Shown: in pieces, positions 1 to 5,842 of the stretch
Numbering within the stretch: the first letter of the stretch is position 1
How the letters are laid out: the number at the start of each line of letters is the position of its first letter
Notes under the pieces: generated by a model
Seen by the model: only the letters and a program-made list of their open reading frames with translations
Database searches by the model: none
Told to the model about the DNA's origin: nothing
Origin: Rugosibacter sp.
GTDB lineage: Bacteria > Pseudomonadota > Gammaproteobacteria > Burkholderiales > Rhodocyclaceae
Direction: 5' to 3'
NCBI GenBank assembly: GCA_030652715.1
Contig: JAUSQB010000436.1
Coordinates: forward strand, 1-9,170
Length of the DNA stretch: 9,170 nt
Made by a program: the position numbers and the translations under genes

Positions 1-498
1 GGAAAGCGCAACCGCTTTTGCCTTACCTGAGTTGTCCTGATAAACAGCGATGAGTGATGGAACGCCTCCGCCACGCAAATACTCGGAGCGTACCGTATGG
101 CCAGGACCTTTCGGAGCAACCATAATCACATCCAAATCGGCGCGTGGCACGACCTGGTTGTAATGCACATTAAAGCCGTGAGCAAAAGCAAGCGTTGCGC
201 CTTTTTTGATATTAGGTTCAACGTCGTTGTAGTAAACCGCAGGGATATTTTCATCCGGCAACAACATCATAACGACATCGGCCTCTTTCACTGCTTTGGC
301 AATCTCTTCGACTTTGAGCCCGGCTTTTTTAGCCTTATCCCAAGACACACCGCCTTTACGCAAGCCAACAACCACCTTGACCCCTGAGTCTTTCAGGTTC
401 TGCGCATGCGCATGACCTTGTGAGCCGTAGCCAATAATGGCCACTTTCTTGCCTTTAATCAGGGAAATATCAGCGTCTTTATCGTAAAAAACCTTCAT
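1..498 (-). CDS. ilvC: Ketol-acid reductoisomerase (NADP+), N-terminal part, cut by the window edge
   Basis: Converts acetolactate (or acetohydroxybutyrate) to the dihydroxy acid by isomerisation and NADPH-dependent reduction, the second common step of valine, leucine and isoleucine synthesis; cytosolic. The first 166 residues are present, about half of the usual class I length of roughly 338; the C-terminal knotted catalytic domain lies off the left edge. The protein begins [18 protein letters not shown] and carries the Rossmann nucleotide-binding motif [13 protein letters not shown] at residues 23-35, the phosphate-contacting LRKGG segment, and the conserved stretches [19 protein letters not shown] and [13 protein letters not shown]. 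The ATG at 498 matches the family N-terminus and has an AAGGA about 10 nt upstream. It lies 27 bp downstream of ilvN on the same strand, so it is very likely the third gene of ilvBNC. Identification is very secure. Confidence 0.98.
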   Translation of the reverse strand, partial: MKVFYDKDADISLIKGKKVAIIGYGSQGHAHAQNLKDSGVKVVVGLRKGGVSWDKAKKAGLKVEEIAKAVKEADVVMMLLPDENIPAVYYNDVEPNIKKGATLAFAHGFNVHYNQVVPRADLDVIMVAPKGPGHTVRSEYLRGGGVPSLIAVYQDNSGKAKAVALS

Positions 499-525
499 TA
501 TTTATTGTTCCTTAGTTTCAAAAAA

Positions 526-1017
526 TTAAACCTTGAGAATACGGTCACCACGACCAATGCCACACACGCCTGTACGAACCGTTTCCAAAACCAGTGAATG
601 CTCGATAACCTCAAGGAAAGCATCCAGTTTTGAACAGTCTCCTGTCAGCTCGATAACATACGAAGACTCTGTGACATCAACAATCCGTCCCCGAAAAATA
701 TCGGCAATGCGCTTCATTTCTTCGCGATCTTTTCCAGTAGCACGAACCTTGACTAACATCAGCTCACGCTCAACGTGTGGGGCCTCTGATAAATCGACTA
801 CCTTAACAACATCAATGAGCTTATTCAGTTGCTTGGTGATTTGCTCAATGACACTATCAGACCCGCTGCTAACAATAGTCATCCGCGACAACGAGGGATC
901 CTCTGTTGCTGCAACAGTGAGTGACTCGATATTGAAAGCCCGCGCAGAAAAAAGACCCGATACACGAGACAAAGCACCCGCTTCATTTTCAAGAAGAATG
1001 GAAATGATATGCCTCAT
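526..1017 (-). CDS. ilvN: Acetolactate synthase small (regulatory) subunit
   Basis: Regulatory partner of IlvB: it stimulates the catalytic subunit and gives valine feedback inhibition. An N-terminal ACT domain (about residues 3-75, starting with HIISILLENEAGALSRV) is followed by a C-terminal domain containing ERELMLVKV, EEMKRIADIFRGRIVDV and the ending RGDRILKV. Counted from the ATG at 1017, Gly14 and Asn29 fall exactly where the valine-site residues of E. coli IlvH lie. I chose this ATG because it matches the family N-terminus and lies 9 nt after AGAGGA. A GTG at 1023, overlapping the ilvB stop as GTGA, would add only two residues and lie 3 nt from that ribosome site. The loop usually read as ARGYN is ARAFN here (residues 25-29), a small variation near the effector site. 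It is 2 bp downstream of ilvB, so translational coupling is expected. Confidence 0.97.
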   Translation of the reverse strand: MRHIISILLENEAGALSRVSGLFSARAFNIESLTVAATEDPSLSRMTIVSSGSDSVIEQITKQLNKLIDVVKVVDLSEAPHVERELMLVKVRATGKDREEMKRIADIFRGRIVDVTESSYVIELTGDCSKLDAFLEVIEHSLVLETVRTGVCGIGRGDRILKV

Positions 1018-1019
1018 AC

Positions 1020-2729
1020 TCACAAATCCTCTGCCAAAATCATGTCTGATAAACCTTTACCGGCTGCGATCATAGGATAAACATTGGCTGTCTGGTCTGT
1101 TATGAAGTCCATGAACACAAGGTCATTTTTATGCTTGGTAAACGCCTCGCGCAATGCGGGCTCAACATCTGACGGACGCTCTATCAGCATACCCACATGC
1201 CCATAAGCTTCAGCCAACTTCACAAAATCAGGCAAAGCGTTCACGTAAGACTCAGCATGCCGATCACCATGAAACATCTGTTGCCATTGGCGAACCATTC
1301 CAAGATAACGGTTATTCAAATTAATAATCTTTATCGGCAGATGAAACTGTTTAGCTGTTGACAACTCTTGAATATTCATCTGAATTGAGGCTTCGCCAGT
1401 AACACAGGCAACCGTTGCCTCAGGGTTTGCAAAACGCACACCCATTGCGTAGGGCAAGCCAACCCCCATGGTTCCCAAGCCGCCCGAATTAATCCAGCGC
1501 CGAGGTTTATCAAATTTATAATATTGGGCAGCCCACATCTGGTGCTGACCAACGTCAGATGTAACAAAAGCATCTCCGCCAGTCACCTCATAGAGCTTCT
1601 CGATGACATACTGAGGCATGATGATATCTTTGCCTTGTTTGTACTTAAGCGACTTCCTACTGCGCCATTCATCGATTTGCTTCCACCAGGAAGCAAGAGC
1701 TTCTGCATCCGGTTTACTCTTTTGCTCGTCTAGTAGCGCTTGTAATTCGCCAAGAACTTCCGGCAAATTACCTACAATAGGAACATCCACATCAACCCTC
1801 TTTGCAATCGATGATGGGTCAATATCAATGTGGATAATTTTTCGCTGCACAGACCCGAAATCTACCGGGTTACCAATGACACGATCATCAAATCGCGCGC
1901 CAATCGCAACCAGCACGTCACAGTAGTGCATCGCCATGTTAGCTTCATAAGTACCGTGCATCCCCAGCATGCCAACAAACTGCTTGTCCGTCGAAGGATA
2001 CCCGCCCAAACCCATTAGTGTATTGGTTACAGGAAACCCCAAATCTCTAGCCAATTTGATCAACTGATCTGAAGTGTCCGACAGAATAACCCCGCCACCG
2101 GTATAGATCATTGGACGCTTCGCCGCCAAAAGCAGTTGCAGTGCCTTTTTCACCTGCCCACTGTGGCACTTCACTCCCGGAGTATAAGAGCGCATTGAAA
2201 TTGTCTTCGGATACTCAAACTCGCATTTATGCGTAGTCACATCCTTCGGAATATCAACAAGCACAGGACCTGGCCGCCCCGACTGAGCAATATAAAACGC
2301 CTTCTTAATGGTTACGGCCAGATCTTTTACATCCTTGACGAGAAAGTTATGCTTTACACAAGGGCGCGTAATCCCAACAGTATCGCACTCCTGAAAAGCA
2401 TCCTGTCCAATGTAATGCGTTGGCACCTGTCCGCTGATAATTACCAAGGGGATTGAGTCCATATGCGCGGTAGCGATACCAGTCACCGCATTGGTAACAC
2501 CGGGACCAGAGGTCACCATGCAAACGCCGACCTTGCTTGAGGAACGGGAATACGCATCCGCAGCATGAACCGCAGCCTGTTCATGCCTGACTAGAACGTG
2601 CTTAAACTTGTCTTGCTTAAAGAATTCATCATAAATATAGAGAACGGATCCCCCAGGATAGCCGAACACATATTCAACGTTTTCTTCCTGAAGACACTTA
2701 ACTACAATTTCAGCGCCGGTTAGCTGCAT
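1020..2729 (-). CDS. ilvB: Acetolactate synthase large (catalytic) subunit
   Basis: Thiamine-diphosphate and FAD enzyme that condenses two pyruvates to acetolactate, or pyruvate and 2-oxobutyrate to acetohydroxybutyrate, the first common step of branched-chain amino acid synthesis. At 569 residues it has normal full length. Order of domains: N-terminal thiamine-diphosphate domain (about 1-170) with GYPGGSVL and the catalytic glutamate E50 in RHEQAAVHAADAY; central FAD-associated domain (about 190-330); C-terminal cofactor domain (about 380-535) with NRYLGMVRQWQ. The metal/cofactor motif, usually GDGSIQMN, reads GEASIQMN at residues 445-452, so the conserved aspartate is glutamate (E446) and the next glycine is alanine. 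The ATG at 2729 has AGGTG 6 nt upstream. It is first gene of ilvBNC and is preceded by a long leader. It could equally be named ilvI; the catalytic subunit assignment itself is firm. Confidence 0.97.
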   Translation of the reverse strand: MQLTGAEIVVKCLQEENVEYVFGYPGGSVLYIYDEFFKQDKFKHVLVRHEQAAVHAADAYSRSSSKVGVCMVTSGPGVTNAVTGIATAHMDSIPLVIISGQVPTHYIGQDAFQECDTVGITRPCVKHNFLVKDVKDLAVTIKKAFYIAQSGRPGPVLVDIPKDVTTHKCEFEYPKTISMRSYTPGVKCHSGQVKKALQLLLAAKRPMIYTGGGVILSDTSDQLIKLARDLGFPVTNTLMGLGGYPSTDKQFVGMLGMHGTYEANMAMHYCDVLVAIGARFDDRVIGNPVDFGSVQRKIIHIDIDPSSIAKRVDVDVPIVGNLPEVLGELQALLDEQKSKPDAEALASWWKQIDEWRSRKSLKYKQGKDIIMPQYVIEKLYEVTGGDAFVTSDVGQHQMWAAQYYKFDKPRRWINSGGLGTMGVGLPYAMGVRFANPEATVACVTGEASIQMNIQELSTAKQFHLPIKIINLNNRYLGMVRQWQQMFHGDRHAESYVNALPDFVKLAEAYGHVGMLIERPSDVEPALREAFTKHKNDLVFMDFITDQTANVYPMIAAGKGLSDMILAEDL

Positions 2730-2752
2730 TGATTACACCTGTTGTTGCTTTT

Positions 2753-2773
2753 TAAGGTAAACGTGTAACCTTA
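2753..2773. repeat. Inverted repeat TAAGGT-N9-ACCTTA just upstream of ilvB
   Basis: Two perfect 6-bp arms (2753-2758 and 2768-2773) separated by 9 bp lie 24 bp upstream of the ilvB start. In the transcript they could form a small hairpin next to the ribosome binding site; as DNA they have the size of an operator half-site pair. No run of U follows on either strand, so it is not an intrinsic terminator. Confidence 0.3.
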
Positions 2774-2887
2774 CTGGTTTGCTGGCAAATGGTCAAGATT
2801 TGAAGTAAATCTCAGGCATGGCTTTAACGCCGCCCCCCCTGTTTTTCTTCCATGAACCCAGTGTCTGTCTAGAAAATCGAAATCACG

Positions 2888-2929
2888 GACCTGCTTGTTA
2901 ATATTGAGCAGCGTATCTTCAAACAGGTC
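2888..2929 (-). promoter_or_regulatory. Ten-base-pair stem-loop in the ilvB leader with a competing stem
   Basis: On the ilvB-strand RNA, GACCUGUUUG (2929-2920) pairs over all ten positions with CAAGCAGGUC (2897-2888), enclosing a 22-nt loop. Nine pairs are Watson-Crick and one is G-U; in RNA from the other strand that pair would be a C-A mismatch. Within it, CUGCU (2911-2907) can pair with AGCAG (2895-2891), which uses part of the long stem's 3' arm, so the two structures exclude each other. The sequence following is U-rich but interrupted (about 2887-2870), so it is at best a weak terminator. Confidence 0.45.
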
Positions 2930-3045
2930 ATGTTTGCCATAAAAACAGAACGGCAGCAGCAAATTGAAAATCCTGGAAATTGCAAAGATTCGATTAAAGT
3001 CTGTTTCCAAGGGACAAGATCGGGCTCACCTCCTGAGAAAAAACA

Positions 3046-3074
3046 TTCTCACACCCGGTCCATCCAATTATAAA
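3046..3074 (+). promoter_or_regulatory. Possible sigma-70 promoter of the RDD-family gene
   Basis: TTCTCA (3046-3051) and TATAAA (3069-3074) are separated by 17 nt, with four and five matches to the consensus boxes. Transcription would start near 3081, about 25 nt before the proposed GTG start. It overlaps the ilvB promoter in opposite orientation. The -35 box is weak, so this is less certain than its partner. Confidence 0.35.
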
Positions 3075-3095
3075 ATCTTTATGTCTTTCTACCAA
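3067..3095 (-). promoter_or_regulatory. Probable sigma-70 promoter of ilvBNC
   Basis: On the minus strand a perfect TATAAT (3072-3067) is preceded, with a 17-nt spacer, by TTGGTA (3095-3090), which matches four of six bases of the -35 consensus. Transcription would begin near 3060, giving a leader of about 330 nt before ilvB. The -10 box overlaps that of the opposing promoter for the RDD gene, so the two would compete for polymerase. This is consensus matching only. Confidence 0.55.
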
Positions 3096-3106
3096 CCCTT
3101 AATCCT

Positions 3107-3580
3107 GTGCAACCACCATCAAATCCCGCTTCCGCTCAAAAGCTCACGTTACCCAGCTTGCGTCGCCGCTTTGCCAGCATGGCATATGAATGCTTACTTC
3201 TGTTCGGGGTGCTTTCCCTGACCTTTCTCGTTCCTCACTTGCTTTTAGGAATAGCGGCATCCACAGTATTGCCCGGCTGGGCACTGCTGCTACACGTTTT
3301 TATTGTTCTTGGGGCTTACTTTATTGGGTACTGGCACTTTGGTGGACAAACGCTGGCAATGCAAACCTGGCAGCTACAAATCGTTACTGAAGACTACGCT
3401 CGCCCGACACCCGCAAGACTCGTTTTGCGCTACCTTTTGGCTGTGCCTAGCATCATTTATTTTGGTACGGGGCTCTTGTGGGCGCTATGGGATCGGGATC
3501 GTCAATTCTTGCATGACCGGCTAGCAAAAACGCGAATCGTACTCAAACCCAAGCACGAACAGGCGACCGGATCTAACTAA
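3107..3580 (+). CDS. RDD family small membrane protein, function unknown
   Basis: A 157-residue inner-membrane protein of the RDD family. Three hydrophobic segments are visible at about residues 27-50, 54-76 and 106-127, with the family landmarks PSLRRRFAS (16-24), GGQTLAMQTWQL (79-90) and DRDRQFLHDRLAKTRIV (129-145) near the C-terminus. The aspartate normally following the first arginine in the family name motif is not present; the position is Y27/E28. The role of this family is unclear; some members have been linked to ion or solute transport, which cannot be concluded here. The GTG at 3107 keeps the conserved PSLRRR segment in the protein; an in-frame ATG at 3179 would remove it. No good ribosome binding site precedes the GTG, so the start is the weak point. 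The TAA stop overlaps the stop of convergent lptG. Confidence 0.85.
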   Translation: MQPPSNPASAQKLTLPSLRRRFASMAYECLLLFGVLSLTFLVPHLLLGIAASTVLPGWALLLHVFIVLGAYFIGYWHFGGQTLAMQTWQLQIVTEDYARPTPARLVLRYLLAVPSIIYFGTGLLWALWDRDRQFLHDRLAKTRIVLKPKHEQATGSN

Positions 3581-4656
3581 CGTCGCTCAACCCACCACAA
3601 CATACCGACGGCAGCCAAAAGAAATAACAAGCCAGGCGTAATAGCAGAGAGAAATGGCGGCCAGCTATTGATAGCCCCAAGGTTTGAAAACAACCCGTTA
3701 AGCATATGAAAGCCTATGCCTAGCATGACCCCGGAAAAAACGCGAATACTGGTAGCACCCATACGATCCTGCAAATAAGCAAACGGCAATGCCAGAGCCA
3801 TCATGACAAGCGGAGCAAAAGGGTAGGTCAGCTTTTTCCACAGGGCAATCTCATAACGCCCCGTCTTCTGCTGGTTACTTCGCAAATGACGTATGTATCG
3901 GGTTAAATTCAACAATGACATTCGCCCCGGAGTCACCATCAAAACCGTCAAAAGGTCTGGATTCAGCGCAGACTTCCATTGGAGCGTCCCTGTACGCTCA
4001 ACACGTGCAGAATCCCCAAAAAAAATGGTACGCACAACATCATCCAGCACCCAATGGCCTTCGGAAATAAAACGTCCTTTTTTTGCTTCGCTGATAGATC
4101 TGAGTTGAAAGTTTTTATCAAATTCAAAAATTCGCAAATCTTTAAGCGAAGCATCCGGAAAAACTTCGCTTACGTTGATAAATGAAGTCTCATCCTTAAC
4201 CCACAGACCGGAGCGAAATTCTTTCGCGATTACCCGTCCCATCGCTTTAAGCCTCAACTGCTGTGCCGATTGCTCTGCCGAAGGCACTAAAAACTCACCC
4301 ACCAAGAATGTAAGCGCCGTAAAAATGAGCCCAATACGACCTAAAGAAAACAAAAACTCGCGCGTCGATAGACCTGATGACCGAAGCACTGCAATTTCAG
4401 AATGCCGTGCAAGCGTCACAAGTGCATACAAAGTACCAATCAAAATCCCTATAGGAAATAACTCATACAATCTGCCCGGCAAAGTTAATCCAACATAGAC
4501 CAAGGCGTGCTGAAGGCGGTAATCACCATGACCAATACTCTCTAATTCATGAATTAGATCAAAAAAAGCAAACAGCAACAGAAAGGCAAGCAAAACCAAT
4601 GCCGTTGAAGCATAAATTTCTTTTGCCAGATGACGTTCATAGATTTTTAGCGCCAT
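3577..4656 (-). CDS. lptG: Lipopolysaccharide export ABC transporter permease LptG
   Basis: With LptF and the ATPase LptB this forms the inner-membrane machine that extracts lipopolysaccharide and passes it to LptC and the periplasmic bridge. The protein is 359 residues, normal for the family. Three membrane segments (about 14-36, 51-83, 103-124) precede a periplasmic beta-jellyroll region (about 125-270, with GLWVKDETSFINV), then three more segments near the C-terminus. The cytoplasmic stretch RHSEIAVLRSSGLS (about 84-97) matches the coupling helix that contacts LptB. The start is the ATG at 4656 (MALKIYERHLAKEIY). The frame stays open upstream to 4779, but that extra sequence overlaps lptF and does not resemble the family. 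The start overlaps the end of lptF by 10 bp and lacks a strong Shine-Dalgarno, suggesting translational coupling. The stop shares bases with the stop of the convergent RDD gene. Confidence 0.95.
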   Translation of the reverse strand: MALKIYERHLAKEIYASTALVLLAFLLLFAFFDLIHELESIGHGDYRLQHALVYVGLTLPGRLYELFPIGILIGTLYALVTLARHSEIAVLRSSGLSTREFLFSLGRIGLIFTALTFLVGEFLVPSAEQSAQQLRLKAMGRVIAKEFRSGLWVKDETSFINVSEVFPDASLKDLRIFEFDKNFQLRSISEAKKGRFISEGHWVLDDVVRTIFFGDSARVERTGTLQWKSALNPDLLTVLMVTPGRMSLLNLTRYIRHLRSNQQKTGRYEIALWKKLTYPFAPLVMMALALPFAYLQDRMGATSIRVFSGVMLGIGFHMLNGLFSNLGAINSWPPFLSAITPGLLFLLAAVGMLWWVERR

Positions 4657-5729
4657 CGTGCTTTTGCCCAAAAAAATGGATTCTGGCGATAATAAAAAAG
4701 TCCCAGAAGCAGTACTATCATGACAGCATGTATTGCCCACACACCAATTCCGAAACGTAACTTTTCCTGAGCAACCCAAGCCTGACTGATACTCAACAGA
4801 TTGCTGTACAGCATGTATGCCAGCAATGCAAAAAAAAGGTTATTGGTTCGGCCTGCGCGCGCATTAATAAAGGAAAGGGGTATCGCCAAGAGCGCAAGAT
4901 TAAGTGCCGCCAAGGGCAACCCCAGCCGCCACAACAGTTCGGCTTTATACGCAGGTTGAGACTCTTTGATCAGATCAAAGAATGGCTTAATACGTGGAGA
5001 TTCATCAAGACCATGAGATTCTTTAGCTTCAATTCGTATCGCATAGCGATCAAACTCCATGACGCGGTACTCCGGCGTGCCGGCAGTGCCCTCGTAACGC
5101 CGTCCATTATCAAGAACAAGAAACTTGTCGCCATTAAGAGCATTCTCGGTATGCCCCTTGGCTGTTGCCATTACTCCCGTACGACCCTGCTGCACGGAAC
5201 TAATGAAGACATTCTTTACAATGTTTTTTTGGCCCGCAATGCTCTCCACAAAAAATACACGATCACCAGCTCCTGATTCATTAAACTCACCTGGAGAAAC
5301 ACGTGCCATATCGCCACGATCATCTATTTTCTGGCGGTAAAGCTCGCCTTGCTGTATTGCCCATGGCGCAAGCGTTGATGAAAGAAGAGTAATACCCATA
5401 ACCAGAGGAATGGAAAATTTAAGTACGGGCTTGATCCACACCGACAACGGCAAACCTGCAGCCTGCCAGATGACCATCTCGGAATCACGATACCACCGTG
5501 ATAATGTCAATAAAACCGAAACAAAAATGGTCAGTGAAAGAAGCACGGGAAGGTATCTGATTGCTCCAAATACAAGGAGTGCCATAACTGCTTCAGAGGC
5601 CAGCTTTCCGCCTGCCGCCTGACCCAGGAGCCGGATCAGCTGCGTCGTCAGTAGAATCGCAAGTAGCGCAGTAAAAACTGCCGCCGCAGTTTGGGTAAAC
5701 TCCCTGATTGCGGCGCGTTGATAAATCAT
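4647..5729 (-). CDS. lptF: Lipopolysaccharide export ABC transporter permease LptF
   Basis: Second membrane subunit of the LptB2FG exporter, about 360 residues. Membrane segments lie at about residues 12-32, 47-75 and 99-120, followed by a periplasmic domain (about 125-260, containing SPGEFNESGAGDRVFFVE and the segment ending in YRVMEFDRYAIRI) and three C-terminal segments beginning WRLGLPLAALNLALLAIPLS. The cytoplasmic segment RWYRDSEMVIWQAAGLPLSVW is the family's coupling-helix region. I start at ATG 5729 (MIYQRAAIREF), as in relatives; a TTG at 5732 would add one residue. The ribosome site is weak. It is the first gene of lptFG, divergent from pepA, an arrangement also known in E. coli. 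LptB, LptC and LptA are not in this window. Confidence 0.94.
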   Translation of the reverse strand: MIYQRAAIREFTQTAAAVFTALLAILLTTQLIRLLGQAAGGKLASEAVMALLVFGAIRYLPVLLSLTIFVSVLLTLSRWYRDSEMVIWQAAGLPLSVWIKPVLKFSIPLVMGITLLSSTLAPWAIQQGELYRQKIDDRGDMARVSPGEFNESGAGDRVFFVESIAGQKNIVKNVFISSVQQGRTGVMATAKGHTENALNGDKFLVLDNGRRYEGTAGTPEYRVMEFDRYAIRIEAKESHGLDESPRIKPFFDLIKESQPAYKAELLWRLGLPLAALNLALLAIPLSFINARAGRTNNLFFALLAYMLYSNLLSISQAWVAQEKLRFGIGVWAIHAVMIVLLLGLFYYRQNPFFWAKARWR

Positions 5730-5842
5730 CAAATCATTGTCGGCGAAGGTTATGTTTTGACTTCTTAAGGAAAGTTAAGGAGAATCGAACCCTGTACTTT
5801 TTTACTTCAAGTGACATCCACAACCCCTAAGGAGAATCCTTT
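5730..5842. promoter_or_regulatory. Divergent regulatory spacer between lptF and pepA
   Basis: This 113-bp spacer must serve lptFG on the minus strand and pepA on the plus strand. For pepA, TTGACT (5757-5762) fits five of six -35 bases, but the box 17 nt further on is only GAGAAT (5780-5785). For lptF no strong promoter is visible; the best minus-strand pair is TTAACT with CATAAC, about 18 nt apart. Short tandem TTAAGG copies lie 10 bp apart at 5765-5770 and 5775-5780, a spacing of one helical turn that could serve a regulator. Confidence 0.35.
5776..5838 (+). repeat. 11-bp direct repeat containing the pepA Shine-Dalgarno
   Basis: TAAGGAGAATC occurs identically at 5776-5786 and 5828-5838, 52 bp apart. 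The downstream copy provides AAGGAG (5829-5834), 8 nt before the TTG start of pepA, and this spacing supports the start choice. The upstream copy is a second complete Shine-Dalgarno; it is followed 9 nt later by CTG, which opens a 12-codon frame whose TAA stop (5828-5830) is the beginning of the downstream copy. Whether the upstream copy is used is unknown. Confidence 0.55.

Larger units (their letters stand above)
2730..3060 (-). promoter_or_regulatory. Long structured 5' leader of ilvBNC (putative attenuation or RNA-regulated region)
   Basis: No convincing gene occupies this stretch. From the inferred start near 3060 the leader would be about 330 nt. Seen on the ilvB strand, 5' to 3': (1) GAGAA (3050-3046) facing TTCTC (3039-3035), inside CGGG (3057-3054) and CCCG (3024-3021); (2) a strong AGGAGG (3034-3029), also readable as the loop of a CTCA/TGAG hairpin; (3) a seven-codon frame starting TTG at 3017 and ending TAA at 2994; (4) a TGCCGT/ATGGCA stem (2955-2950 with 2940-2935); (5) a 10-bp stem (2929-2920 with 2897-2888); (6) TAAGGT/ACCTTA close to the ilvB start. 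Branched-chain operons are often controlled by leader attenuation, so regulation of this type is a reasonable inference. I do not recognise a specific known RNA family. Confidence 0.5.

Noticed and set aside
401..412. 12-bp perfect palindrome TGCGCATGCGCA
   Set aside because: It encodes the conserved His-Ala-His-Ala-Gln of the IlvC nucleotide-binding motif, so codon constraint explains it.
533..1075. A 180-codon plus-strand frame opposite ilvN
   Set aside because: It is antisense to a clearly conserved gene, has low-complexity serine/arginine-rich composition and no ribosome site.
2832..2839. Run of seven C upstream of ilvB as a phase-variable tract
   Set aside because: It lies in the leader, not in a coding frame or between -35 and -10 boxes, so slippage would have no obvious switching effect.
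2888..2929. The 10-bp leader stem as a clear intrinsic terminator
   Set aside because: The sequence after the stem is U-rich but broken by C, G and A, and the stem has only moderate GC content; termination is possible but not shown.
2771..3010. A 79-codon minus-strand frame inside the ilvB leader
   Set aside because: It starts with TTG 18 nt from the only good Shine-Dalgarno, resembles no family I know, and runs through the proposed RNA stems. It is kept only as a possible leader frame, not as a gene.
4657..4779. Upstream extension of the lptG frame by 41 codons
   Set aside because: It lies entirely over the end of lptF, is unlike any LptG N-terminus, and the ATG at 4656 gives the normal family start.
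5776..5800. Minus-strand GGTTCGATTC resembling a tRNA T-arm upstream of lptF
   Set aside because: The flanking stem does not pair well and there is no acceptor stem, anticodon arm or D-arm around it; it is a chance match.
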